In this document: in pieces, positions 45,594 to 55,624 of the stretch
How the letters are laid out: each line of letters opens with the position of its first letter
Numbering within the stretch: position 1 is the stretch's first letter
Assembly (NCBI GenBank): GCA_038380435.1
Contig: JAWZYU010000025.1
Coordinates: 48,616,691-48,680,690 of the forward strand
Direction: 5' to 3'
DNA length: 64,000 nt
DNA from: Ryuthela nishihirai
Lineage: Eukaryota > Arthropoda > Arachnida > Araneae > Heptathelidae
The notes under the pieces: generated by a model
What the model was told of the DNA's origin: nothing
Seen by the model: only the letters and a program-made list of their open reading frames with translations
Database searches by the model: none
Translations under genes and position numbers: made by a program

Positions 45594-46746
45594 TACACCA
45601 AAGAGACAAAACATTTAGACCACCTTCCTAATATGATGTTGGTCCTCCACATGCTGCCAAAATAGCTCTTACCCAGCAAGGCATGGATGCTACAAGATTC
45701 TTAAAGCTGTCTTGTGGTATCTGGTACCAACACATTACCTGCAGATCAGATATATTGTTCCAACACAAACCACCGATGCTCGACTGGATTTATGTCTGCA
45801 GAATTTGGAGGCCAGGGCAATACCTGGAAGTCTTCCTCAAGTTCTGCGAACCATTCTCAAACAATCCAGGCAGTGTGGCATGGTGCTACTAGAGTGGAAT
45901 ACTGTTACCATGAAAGGATGTACCTGGTCTGCAAAGATGTTTAGGTAGGTAGTAGACATCATAGTTTCCTGCACATGCACGACTGGACTCGGGGTTCCCC
46001 AGCAGAACATTGCCCAAAGCATTACACTTCCTCCACTGGCTAGTTTTCATCCCTTGGTTCATCCTGGTGCCAACTCTTCCCCCAGGTAAATGCTCACATG
46101 TACCTGACCATCCACGTGGTGCAACGGGAAATGAGATTCATCGGACCAGATGACCTTCTTCCAATCATTCAAGGTCCAGTTTTGACTTGCCCATTGTAAG
46201 TGCTTTCGATGGTGAGCCGAGGTTAGCATGGGCACTCTGAGCTGCCTGTGCTATGCAGCCCCATTTTCAGCAGGGTTCAATGCACTCTGTGTTGGGACAC
46301 ATTACTCCCATCACCAGCATTAAAATTACGGGTAAGTTGTTCCACATAATTCCTTCTGTTGGCTCATACCATGTGGGATATTCTTCGCTCACCTCTAGCA
46401 CGATGAGCCGTAGTCAGCCCATACCTTGCTGGCTGTTTGTGGTTTTTCCCTCCTCAGACCACTTTTTTAAGGTACTAACCATGGCTGACCATGAGCACCC
46501 CACAAACCATACTATCTTGGAAATGTCCGAACCCAGTCGTCTGACCATTACAATTTGACCTTTATTAAACTCACTTAAGTCTGCTGCCTTTCCCATGTGA
46601 AGAACAAGAATAACACTGATTAACAGAATCAGTATCAGGTGTTATTTATACCATTTCCATGACCTTCACATGCGCTGTTGTTTACCTGCAGTTGCTTCGA
46701 TTTGCATAAAGATGTGCTGGTCATAATGTTTTGACTCTTTGGTGTG
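45594..46746 (-). mobile_element. Tc1-like transposon (family T1), degenerate
   Basis: The ends CACCAAAGAGACAAAACAT (left) and, inversely, CACCAAAGAGTCAAAACAT (right) sit at TA sites. The length of about 1.15 kb is normal for Tc1. The transposase is on the minus strand: N-terminal MGKAADLSEFNKGQIVMVRR at 46414-46596 (helix-turn-helix region). The C-terminal DDE piece near 45760-45820 reads WPPNSADINPVEHRW. Frames between are broken. It is the same family as the outer element at 57450-59871. Confidence 0.8.
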
Positions 46747-46754
46747 TATATATG

Positions 46755-47905
46755 TAGTTAACCCTCTCTGATCCAGATATAAATAATCTGGATCAATAGT
46801 TGAACATTATTGCTCACTGTGCTCATCAAATGTGTTTTGTTTTGGAGTTGCCAATGTTTTTGGCTCTAAGATAGATAGATGCTGTTGCTAATCATTTGGG
46901 CATTGCTGTTTAATTAAATTATTTTATTTTTTAATTATATGCCTTAAAAAGTTGAAAAGTGGTATAAAAAGAAAACATGCCACTTTAACTATTGTTAACA
47001 AGTTGAAAATGATAGAACAACTAGAAAAATGTGTTTCTGGAAGAGAAATCACTGAAGAATTTGGTATAGGCCTACAACAGTAGTACATTAAAAACATTAG
47101 AAGAAGTAATAAAGGCATTTGTTTTAAAATTTGTGGATGGTGATAAAAGCAATATATCAAATATGCAGACATTAAAGAAGCCAAAAGAAGTGTTGGTTGA
47201 AGAAGATGTGTATGAGTGGTATGTGCAGCAATGATCAAGTGGTGCTAGGCTCCAGGCAGCAGCAGAAAGATTTGCAAAACATTATGTTGCAGAATTTTAC
47301 GTGCAATTCAGGGTGGCTCTGATGGTTTAGATAAGGGCACAATATCAATATCACTAATAGAAATATTTGTGGTGCGACCCTAAGTGGCGTTGAAAGTGTT
47401 GAATCATTTAAAAAACATTTAATGAAATAATAACAATCAGTTTTGTGTTATTCTCAGGTATATAATGCTGATCAAACAGGCTGTTTTGGCATGTTTTGCC
47501 AGAAAATACACAAGCTGTCACACAACAAACACCAGGGCGAAACTATAATAATATAAAAAGAGCAAGGAGAAATTGTCTGCACTGCTTTGTGTCAATGCAG
47601 ATGGGACCCATCAGTGTATGCTGTGCATTTTTTTTAATAAAGATTCAAAAGCGCAATATCTGATTTTTTTTAACACTCAAATTGCAATGTTTGAGATAGA
47701 AACTCGGTACGATAAATTGACTTTCGTGTATATATATATATTTTTTTCCATACCTATAATGCATTATAATTATAAGATTAGTACTATATCATTAAATATT
47801 TAATTTATTTTTCTTCTAGACTCTTTGGCTTTTAGGACCATCTTTTGCTTTAATAATCCATACCCTTCCTTTCCCTAATTAATCCAGATTAATGAGGGTT
47901 TACTG
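46755..47905 (+). mobile_element. pogo/Tigger-like transposon, degenerate
   Basis: The right end, inversely read, is CAGTAAACCCTCATTAATCT and the left end is TAGTTAACCCTCTCTGATCC, both next to TA. Coding remains on + include VLVEEDVYEWYVQQ and ARLQAAAERFAKHY (CENP-B-type DNA-binding half), then YNADQTGCFG (DDE first Asp context, usual N.DETG with E changed to Q) and KLSALLCVNADGTHQ. Stops and frameshifts abound. About 1.15 kb, so internally deleted relative to full pogo elements. Confidence 0.7.
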
Positions 47906-47950
47906 TATATGCATTAGCTATAATTTGTAGTTACCCATATATTTTCTTCC

Positions 47951-48045
47951 ATCTGTTTCCTAACAGCTGTCCAGTGAGCCCCTTACTCAGCCATTTAACC
48001 CATTGTGTGCACAAAAGTGCCACTCAAGTAAAGCAATCCAACTAT
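47951..48045 (+). mobile_element. SINE-A 3' fragment
   Basis: Matches the last roughly 95 bp of SINE-A (CATCTGTTTCCTAACAGCTG through GTGCCACTCAAGTAAAGCAA). 5'-truncated. Confidence 0.7.
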
Positions 48046-48413
48046 AATCTTTTCTACTTTAAAATTAGCATGTTGCAACAGTTGTTCAAGTGTCTTTGTT
48101 TTTTACTTCTTAAAGTGATAACAGTAGTCTGAATATTCAATTTAGGTGCCTTTCAAGCATAATTAATAGTTCAACTCTCTTTTATGGCTGTTAATGAAAG
48201 AAATGACTGGCCATTTTTTCAAGCCCTTTAAGAATCTGAAAGTATGATCAACAACTTTGAACTTTATTATTAAGAATCTAAAAAATACAAATTCTGTGTA
48301 AAGTAAGCCCTTAATTTCCATTATTTTTTTTGCAAATTGAAGGAATATACATGCAAAATTTCTTAATGTTCATGAATATGGTTAAATAGCCAGTGTGTGT
48401 TTTTTTTTGACAG

Positions 48414-48574
48414 AGTTTTATAGTTAAAGAATGTCTAAACGACAAGCTGACAAACAGTTAACTCTTGATAACTGGGATGAAGAAGAGGAAGATGAAACTC
48501 CAGGCACATTTCAGCCTGTATCAGCAAAAAATCTAGAGGGACGCATTATTAAGAAAGCCATAAGGAAAATTAAG
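48414..48574 (+). CDS. NUP50: NUP50 exon with start codon
   Basis: An acceptor (TTTTTTTTGACAG) ends at 48413. A 17-nt leader precedes the ATG at 48431. 48 codons run to a GTAATT donor at 48575, phase 0. The peptide begins MSKRQADKQLTLDNWDEEEE and ends EGRIIKKAIRKIK. This matches the N terminus of Nup50/Npap60: M(A/S)KR.A.K.LT..NWD, acidic stretch, GTF, and a basic RAIKKAKR-like end. In characterised animals that segment binds importin-alpha and helps release cargo at the nuclear basket of the pore. The FG-repeat and Ran-binding parts must lie in later exons not recognised here. It is not detectable as a long ORF. The name is from recalled family sequence. Confidence 0.85.
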
Positions 48575-48809
48575 GTAATTCAAGGTTATTCTTGACCAGG
48601 TTCATTGCCATCATGTTATCACCAAAGTTAAAGACAAATTGCCAACACTACTTTTGCTGATTTGATCAAAATATTTAAACCTTGCAAGTTCAGAATTTCT
48701 AACTGGAAACAGTTTCTGGTTAAATCTTGTTCAATTATAATATTTTAATAATAAATATTAGCAACCAATATAGATTTAAATATTGAATAAACTTTACTTT
48801 TTTGGTATA
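48575..48809 (+). other. NUP50: Start of NUP50 intron
   Basis: Donor GTAATT followed by AT-rich DNA, up to the hAT target duplication at 48810. Confidence 0.6.
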
Positions 48810-48960
48810 CACTAAGTCAGCATTTCCAAAACTTTTTTTTTCGTGGCCCCATTATTTTTATACTTTTCCTTCGTGACCCACTAAAATTTTTATCACCTAT
48901 ACTGACCTATAGGTAAAATAAAGCAGATATGAATGTTAATACAGTTTTCATAAAAAAAAA

Positions 48961-49115
48961 TACCCCCTCAAGCAGCTGCTTGCCACAGTGGTCTGACAGG
49001 AGCATGTCAGTTTATATGCCACAGTAGAAAATCTGAGAGGATGGCAGGACCTCAGCAGAAAACAACACGAACATCCATGCCTTACCCGGGGCTTGAACCC
49101 AGGTCCCTTAGATAT
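48961..49115 (-). mobile_element. SINE-B copy inside the hAT
   Basis: Minus strand: head truncated at GATCTAAGGGACC, B-box-like GGGTTCAAGCCCC, middle AGGTCCTGCCATCCTC, 3' end GACCACTGTGGCAAGC and GCTGCTTGAGGGG with a T-rich tail. The SINE inserted after the hAT. Confidence 0.8.
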
Positions 49116-49264
49116 TATAAGAAAAAAGCATTTACTCTTACAAAAATGTAAAGAAATCAAACTGAAACCAATAAATTATTAATGAGCTGTGTGATGCTGT
49201 TTCTTGTTAACTAGAAACTTCAGGTTTACAGAAAAGATAACTTTATTTTTAGATCTGGTTTGAC

Positions 49265-51150
49265 TTCTATATTTATTTTTTTAGGAAAACCAATGTTGAA
49301 AAATCTGCTTCACACTTATAGGTCGTGACAAAAGGCATTAGAAATTTTATCGCTTTTTTTTGTGTGCTAAAACTGGGTACTCCTGACGACAAGACAGCCA
49401 AAAATCCATCAGTGGTATTCTTTCGAAGATGTCTTTGAGTGCCGCATCACACGACAGTTCGATTATAAAATCAATATCTGAATCCTGCAATTCTGTCTTG
49501 GATTCTACGTTCACTGTAAAAGGGTTCCTTATCCATGCTTTGTTGCTGTTGATTGGGGGGAAATATTCCTTCAGACTTGTCTCCAGTCCTAGCAGATGTT
49601 CCTTGATAGCAGCGAAATCTCATCTGGCATGGAACTCATGTTATACTCTTTTTGTAATTCTGTTAGCTTTGTAAAAGCTTTGTAATTCCCTACTTCCACA
49701 CGAAGGGACCACAAATTGAGTTTTTTCGTTGCAGATTCCACCTTCTCTTGCACTTTAAATACAGTTACATTGCTACCTTGTAATGTCAGATTTAAATTAT
49801 TCAAAAAATCAAAAATGTCACAAAGGTAGGCTAACTTGATTAACCAATTGACATCATGAAAACTGTCTTTGAATTCAAATATTACATCCCTAGCCATTGG
49901 GGGATGTTGGTCTAAGAACATTAAAACTTCTTCCTTCATTTCAATAAGTCTTTTTAAAACATTCCCTCTTGTTAGCCATTGCACCTCGCAGTGTAAAAGA
50001 TGTTCATGTTCATTCCCCATTTCTTTGCACAATGCAGATAATATTCTTGAATTCAGTGGATGAGATTTTATAAAGTTTATAAATTTCACACACTCTTGCA
50101 TAGTTACAGTTAAAAGCAATGGCATTTTTTGACGGCCAATGCTTCTCTGTGAATGCTACAATACACCCATACACAGTCCAGTGCTACGGCTTTGATCCTC
50201 AGAAAAAGTACAGTATGAGTACCTGCCATTACGCGTGCTCCATCGCTACTCAGTCCCACACATTTCTTCCATTCAATGTCATTTTGATTGATGTAATTAT
50301 CAATCAAATTAAAAATTTCTTCAGCTGTTGTTCTTGTTGTCAGAGGTTTACAAAAGAGAAATTCTTCATGAGTTGTATTGTCAAAATCATATGTCATAAA
50401 ACACATTAGATTGGCATTGTCCGATATTTCTGTACTTTCATTGACTTGCAAGGAAAAAAACTACACTCTTTTAAGGGACTTGCAACAGTTTCTTCGATTT
50501 CAACATTTCCACGATTCTATGCTTCACTGTGTTATTTGATAACGCCAGCATATTTACTTGGTTCTTCTGTTTTTTATCACATTCGAGATGCTAACATTTT
50601 CATTGCTGGAACTATTAATTTCTCAGCAATTGTGTGAAGATAACCAGTTTGAGCAATTAATTTTGATATTTCATAAGAAGCCATTTCAAAATTTTCAGAT
50701 GGAGTGCCCTGAGAAAAATTTAAAGACAGTCTTTTTAATAGCTATTAATTCTCTCTTTTTATTTATGAAGAAATCTATTGGCTTATTATTCTGGATGTTT
50801 CAATTCCAAATGCCACTTCACCTTTGAAGGTTTCATGGACTCGTTTGAAAGTGCCGCATAACAAATAACACATAATGGTTTGCCATCAGCACCCTTGATG
50901 AGCCCGAATTGTATATAATTCTCAGAATACTGTCGGGTCCAGGACTCCTTCTTTTTCGTAAAAGTAGTAGACTGCACATCGTCTGCCGTTTGTTAGTGCC
51001 ACTCTCAGAACTCATGCCCAGCTGCACATCACTTGACTGTCTGTTGGTGCCGCTCTCAGAACTTGTACCCAGCTGCACATCACTCGATTGTTTATCGGTG
51101 CTAATTGAAGAGTTCGTAACTGGCACATTGTTTGTTGTTTTATTACCCAT
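49265..51150 (-). pseudogene. hAT transposase, broken, BED finger plus dimerisation domain
   Basis: In order on the minus strand: a Ser/Thr-rich leader with two 17-residue repeats of SSDVQLG.SSESGTN (about 51000-51105). A BED-type zinc finger follows, PLCVICYAALSNE with HLELKHPE (50786-50977). The RNaseH-fold part comes next, FNLIDNYINQND and CVGLSSDGARVMAGT (50110-50451, first catalytic Asp), then ECVKFINFIKSHPLNSRI and EVQWLTRGNVLKRL (49589-50125, the usual 'RWLSRG' block). Last is the C-terminal dimerisation stretch DFWLSCRQEYPVL and PFVTTYKCEADFSTL (49265-49450). At least three frameshifts. It resembles ZBED5/ZMYM6-type hAT proteins. Confidence 0.8.
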
Positions 51151-51311
51151 TTATCTGTCATCAAATTAAGTGTAATCAGTAAATACAAAAGAAAAAATAT
51201 GCTCTCTCTCGGCACTTACCTCAAACTGAACGAGTGAAGTGGGTGCCGGCAGTTAAAACAAAAGCCAACGATTTGGGCAGTGGCGCCGAAGTGCAGTTAA
51301 TAATATAAATT

Positions 51312-52346
51312 TTTGAAGGAGGAGGTACGGGTTATGTGGTGTGATTGTAAGGTTATATAACCAGAGTTGAGGTTGGTAATTCAGGCATTTTGTGCTCAGT
51401 TTTTGTGCTCAGCTGTCTCTCCTGCTGCTTTGCCGCGAATGAGCACTTCAGAACTGAGCACAAAACCTAGTCTTCCTTTCCTAGAGGGGGGACCAGAAGC
51501 AAATTAAACGTCTCCTCCCCAACCAGGGAAATTAAGATACGGAAGGAGACTCCAGAACTCCCATGTAACTCACCTGCTTATCTACTACTTCCCACTCAAT
51601 AAGCATACAACCACATCTCAAACATAATTCAAGGGCAACTACAGCCCTTTGCAGACAAATTTTAATTCTATCTCCCAAACCCACACCTAATCTTGTGAAA
51701 ATCAAACCACTTGTTACTGATTTCTGCATCCTACATCATGATCTACACATTCACTTCAGATTACTCAAAATGCCTGAATTACCAACCTCAACTCTGGTTA
51801 TATAACCTTACAATCACACCACATAACCCAAGGGCAACTACAGCCCTTTGCAGACAAATTTTAATTCTATCTCCCAAACCCACACCTAATCTTGTGAAAA
51901 TCAAACCACTTGTTGCTGATTTCTGCATCCTACATCATGATCTACACATTCACTTCAGATTACTCAAAATGCCTGAATTACCAACCTCAACTCTGGTTAT
52001 ATAACCTTACAATCACACCACATAACCCGTACCTCCTCCTTCAAAAATTTATTTTTCCCACCCTTCATAATTTTCCAAATCAGGTCCTGCTAGGCCTCAC
52101 TGCACACATGGCCCCTATGCCACACTTCCCTGCAACACTTACCCACAGCTAATGCTATCCTACCTACTCACCTATATTGGCCTAACTCCCCCATTCCTCA
52201 CCCATTCATCCCCAAATTTGGAGCATACCTGCTCCTACCATCCACCATCCCTACCTCCAGTTTTCTAAGCCCTATCTTAATTTCCCTGGTTGGGGAGGAG
52301 ACGTTTAATTTGCTTCTGGTCCCCCCTCTAGGAAAGGAAGACTAGG
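51312..52346. repeat. C-rich cassette with tandem and overlapping inverted repeats
   Basis: A 199-bp unit is repeated in tandem (51631-51829, 51830-52028) with few differences. A stretch at 51312-51392 is the inverse of about 51975-52056 (and partly of 51770-51829). A second stretch at 51474-51540 is the inverse of 52279-52346. The inverted pairs overlap rather than nest, so a simple hairpin cannot explain the layout. Composition is C-rich on the plus strand, unlike the surroundings. Confidence 0.8.
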
Positions 52347-52351
52347 ACAAC

Positions 52352-52860
52352 TCCTACCCTCTCCATTCACACCCCCTACCCCCTCTCCAATTTTCGCCCC
52401 CCTTCCTGAGGCAGGAGAGCAAAACTGTTTTTTGCCTCCTCCACTAGCCAATACATGCCACTCCCCCCTCTTCTAATCACATATTGTAATGCCCCCCCCC
52501 CTCGCCAAGCTACCTCAACCAACTATCTCACTTCACTCACACATGGACATCAACCTTGGCACCTTCAGACAGAACCTTAGGCAATCATCTTTGCCTCCAT
52601 AGGGCGGCCTGTGACCTTTATGCTCTTTCGCAACCTGTTTGGTCCACTTGCATCATTATTGCACATTTTTGGATCTTGACTGACATACAGCACCTACTGG
52701 AACCAACTGCTCATGGACCAGATGATAGGGGGCATTCGGCCCAATTACAAAGTGGTCCAGTTAACGGAAGAGGATGTTTAAAAAGAAGATTCCAGAATGG
52801 CGCAGACGGAGTGCGTTGTTCATCTCGATTAATTGAATTATTTATTCAATAGTCCCGATT
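52352..52860. other. hAT 5' non-coding region, C-rich
   Basis: Pyrimidine-rich DNA with CCCCTACC, CCCCCTTCC and a 12-base C run near 52491-52502. A 98-codon plus frame (52556-52852) has no motif. It probably belongs to the hAT left untranslated end or to the inserted cassette. Confidence 0.4.
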
Positions 52861-53017
52861 CAACGTTATTTACTTGTATTTTAGAGTTTCGTGAAAAAAC
52901 AAAAACCCAAAAATGAAACAGCTAGGTTTTTGAGAGGTTTTTTAGGCGACCCGGCATTTTGCTTTCGTGGCCCGGTGCTGGGTTGCGAACAACCATTTGG
53001 GAAATGCTGCACTAAGT

Positions 53018-53232
53018 AATTACCACTTTTGAGTCGAGTCAAATTTTTAGAGGAAAATTTGACCCAAGCCGATTGGGACATGAACCCACGACCTCCTGAC
53101 AACATTCCAGGTGCTCTCAGTGGCCAGAGCAGCGCCTGGCATGTTAGGAGGTCGTGAGTTCGTGTCCCACCCGACTTGGGACAATTTTTCCTCTGAAAAT
53201 TTGAATCGACTCAAAAGTGGTAAATACTTAGT
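53018..53232. repeat. Fold-back element (about 210 bp hairpin) with tRNA-like motif
   Basis: The arms (about 53020-53120 and 53130-53229) are inverted with about 85% agreement: ACCACTTTTGAGTCG.GTCA, then AGAGGAAAA, then GGGACA.GAAC.CACGACCT. The right arm read + contains GAGTTCGTGTCCCA, a B-box-like motif. The outer edges even include CTAAGTA/TACTTAG, so the hAT target duplication at 53010-53017 lies at the edge of this older hairpin. Confidence 0.75.
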
Positions 53233-53937
53233 GCAACCAATATACTTGAAAACTGATGAATAAGGCAGTTGTTTTATGAAAAACTGTAAATTCTGACTAT
53301 ACATTGCCCTAAAAATGTATTATGCTCTTCTCATTATTTAAAAACTATAGAATAATGTAGTAGATTCTTGGAATAGTGAAAGTAAAACAACTTGATAATT
53401 TCCTTGTAATATTAGATGAATTTTGACTTTTTAAATGGAGAATTCAATTATTAATCTCTAAATTGTCAGAATTTTATAACTGAACTCACTGTAATGGCTG
53501 AATTAGTTTTGAGGTGATTGAGCATAAAAAGAACTTTAGAACTTGTCCTGAAGTAGGTAACCAACAAAAGTAGGTCATGTTATAGATAAAAATTAGGAGC
53601 ATTTTAATTGTGAGCAATGAAATAACAAAAAAGAACAAAAAAAATCTGAAATTTTTTAATTTTTTTGTAATAGAGTAAAATTTTACTTTGTTTTTGAAAC
53701 TTCATAAAAAGCTTTGTAATTTAACTTTTTTTATTTTATTTCATTATTCTAATATAAATATTGCTTGTTTCTGCTACACATACATAGTGTCACTTCACTG
53801 AAGAAGGATCACTGTCTTTGCTCCGAAAAGCTTTCAAGTTTTCTCCTAAAAACTTTTAACGTGCAAATATTTTGAAATATAACTTAAAATTTTTATTGCT
53901 CAATGACAGAGAATTTTTAATTTATTTTAATTTCTGT
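53233..53937. other. AT-rich DNA, presumed NUP50 intron
   Basis: No exon recognised. 53530-53720 loosely resembles 55140-55350, suggesting an old unidentified repeat. The words GAAGAAGGATCACTG and CTCCGAAAAGCTTTC near 53800-53835 resemble tails of common invertebrate repeats. Confidence 0.35.
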
Positions 53938-54075
53938 TATTGGCCGAGTGATTAGCATGCTTGGCTACTGATCTAAGATACCTGGGTTCGAGCCTTGTCG
54001 TTTTTCTGCTGAGGTCCTACCCTCCTGTCAAACCTCTGTGGCAAGCGGCTGCTTCAGGATTTTTTATTTTATTTA
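53938..54075 (+). mobile_element. SINE-B copy, internally shortened
   Basis: The head is TGGCCGAGTGATTAGCATGC with B-box-like GGGTTCGAGCC, then TTTTTCTGCTGAGGTCCTAC, CCTGTCAAACCTCTGTGGCA, GCGGCTGCTTCAGG and a T-rich tail. The head is close to pol III promoter consensus. Confidence 0.8.
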
Positions 54076-55411
54076 TTTTTATTGCTTAAATCTTTCATTT
54101 TTGTAGTTTTACCTTTATTGAAATAAATATGAATCTATTGCATTCTCCACAATAGAATTAAACTAATGCTCTTTAAAAAAAAAAGATTCTAAACAATATT
54201 TTTTAACTTTAAAATTTTTTCATAATTCTATATTTTTTGAAAGATTATATAAATGCCTATGTTTTAGGGGGGGGGGGAATAAAAGTTAATTTTATATTTT
54301 TACTATTTTGTCTTTAATACACATTTGAAATACTTTTTTTGCATCCATAATATACCAAAATGTACTTTGAATATTCATCTGAAGAAATGTATGATGCAAT
54401 GGAAAGAAGTGTAGTAAAATGCAGTAAAAACAATTAATGTTAATGAATATACCATGTCCCTTTATTCACATGGGATTTTTCCACCTGCTGCTATAGTTCA
54501 ATACATTGTTCAAATGGTAGGATCTTTTTATGGCTATGTATCAAGAACATTCAGTACCAGCTAGATGAATGGAAATGTGTTGTAGATGCCAAATAATTAA
54601 TTTTTGGTAATACAAAAATGTGCATGTGTTAGGGAGAAGATCAGCGAACTGGTAGTCACAAATTAAAATTACAGTCACTTCTGGGGTCATGTTTATGCTA
54701 TTGTTACAGAACATTTTATTTCAAAATTATGGGAGTGTTTTAAAAGTCACTGGCAAAACAGTTTTTAAAACGAGCTTTATTAAAGTACATGGTACTTTGC
54801 GAATTTGGAGCCACAACAGTGATACTCACTTTAGGACTTCCAGAGCTTTATTAAAAGCAGAACTCAGAACAAAAACATAATTCTATTAATTATTAGTTTC
54901 AGAATTAAACTAATATATATATTTTTTTAATTTTCTTAAAATTTGTTTTTATCTGATATTTAGATATATAATTTCTTTGCATGATATAACATTTGAAAGA
55001 AAATAATCTTAGTTTCCATTCCAAGCATTTGAGAGTAAACAATAAACATGTGAGAGAAAGATTCATCTTCGTGTTCTCTGCATGAAATATATTGTTAACC
55101 CTTAAAAAATCAGGCTTCGGAAATGGAACTCTGGTAGCTTTTTTAAAATATAACTTAAAAAATTTATCCTGAAATAACTAGCAAAGATAGGTCGTGTTAC
55201 ATATCAAAAGATCGTGCATTAAATTATTAGTGACAAAATGGTAAAAATTCGGAGAGAGAGAGTGTGGATTTTATAAATATTTTTTTCAAATAAAGGCAAA
55301 ATTTAGAGATTTTCAAATTTTATTTCAGTTAAAGTTTTTTTTTTCCATCATTTTATTATTCTAATAATATTTTAATCAAATTTTTCATTTAGTCTAGATT
55401 TCTTAATTGTA
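54076..55411. other. AT-rich DNA, presumed NUP50 intron
   Basis: No exon, RNA gene or transposon end was recognised. A G run of ten lies near 54268. Confidence 0.35.
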
Positions 55412-55610
55412 GCTGTCCTGTAGCCAAGTGGTTAGCGCACTTAATTACCAATCTAAAAGAATGGGGGTTCTAGCCCCAGGTAAGGCATGGATGTTTGTGT
55501 TGTTTTTCTGCTGAGGTCTTGTCATCCTCACAGACCTTCTACTATGGCCTATAAACTGATGGACTCTTGTAAGACCTCTGTGGCAGGCAGCTGCTTGAGT
55601 GGATTTTTTT
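55412..55610 (+). mobile_element. SINE-B, near full length
   Basis: A-box-like GTAGCCAAGTGGTTAGCGCA, then ACTTAATTACCAATCTAAAA, B-box-like GGGGTTCTAGCCCC, GGCATGGATGTTTGTG, CTGCTGAGGTCTTGTC, ACTCTTGTAAGACCTCTGTG, GCAGCTGCTTGAGTGG and a T-rich tail. About 195 bp. It is immediately followed by a Tc1 remnant. Confidence 0.82.
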
Positions 55611-55624
55611 ATTATTATATGCAG

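Larger units (their letters stand above)
48818..53009 (-). mobile_element. hAT transposon (ZBED5-like transposase), complete ends
   Basis: A perfect 8-bp target duplication CACTAAGT flanks it (48810-48817, 53010-53017). The ends are perfect 10-bp inverted repeats, CAGCATTTCC, continuing imperfectly. 4192 bp including a SINE-B (48961-49115) and a C-rich repeat cassette (about 51310-52350). The transposase runs on the minus strand in pieces from 51150 to about 49265. Inside the NUP50 intron. Confidence 0.9.

Noticed and set aside
49429..51169. Several plus-strand open frames between 49.4 and 51.2 kb
   Set aside because: They are antisense to the hAT transposase fragments, which carry the recognisable BED and dimerisation motifs.
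51631..52028. CRISPR-like or satellite array
   Set aside because: There are only two units of 199 bp with no short repeat/spacer alternation. It is a tandem duplication in a eukaryotic transposon.
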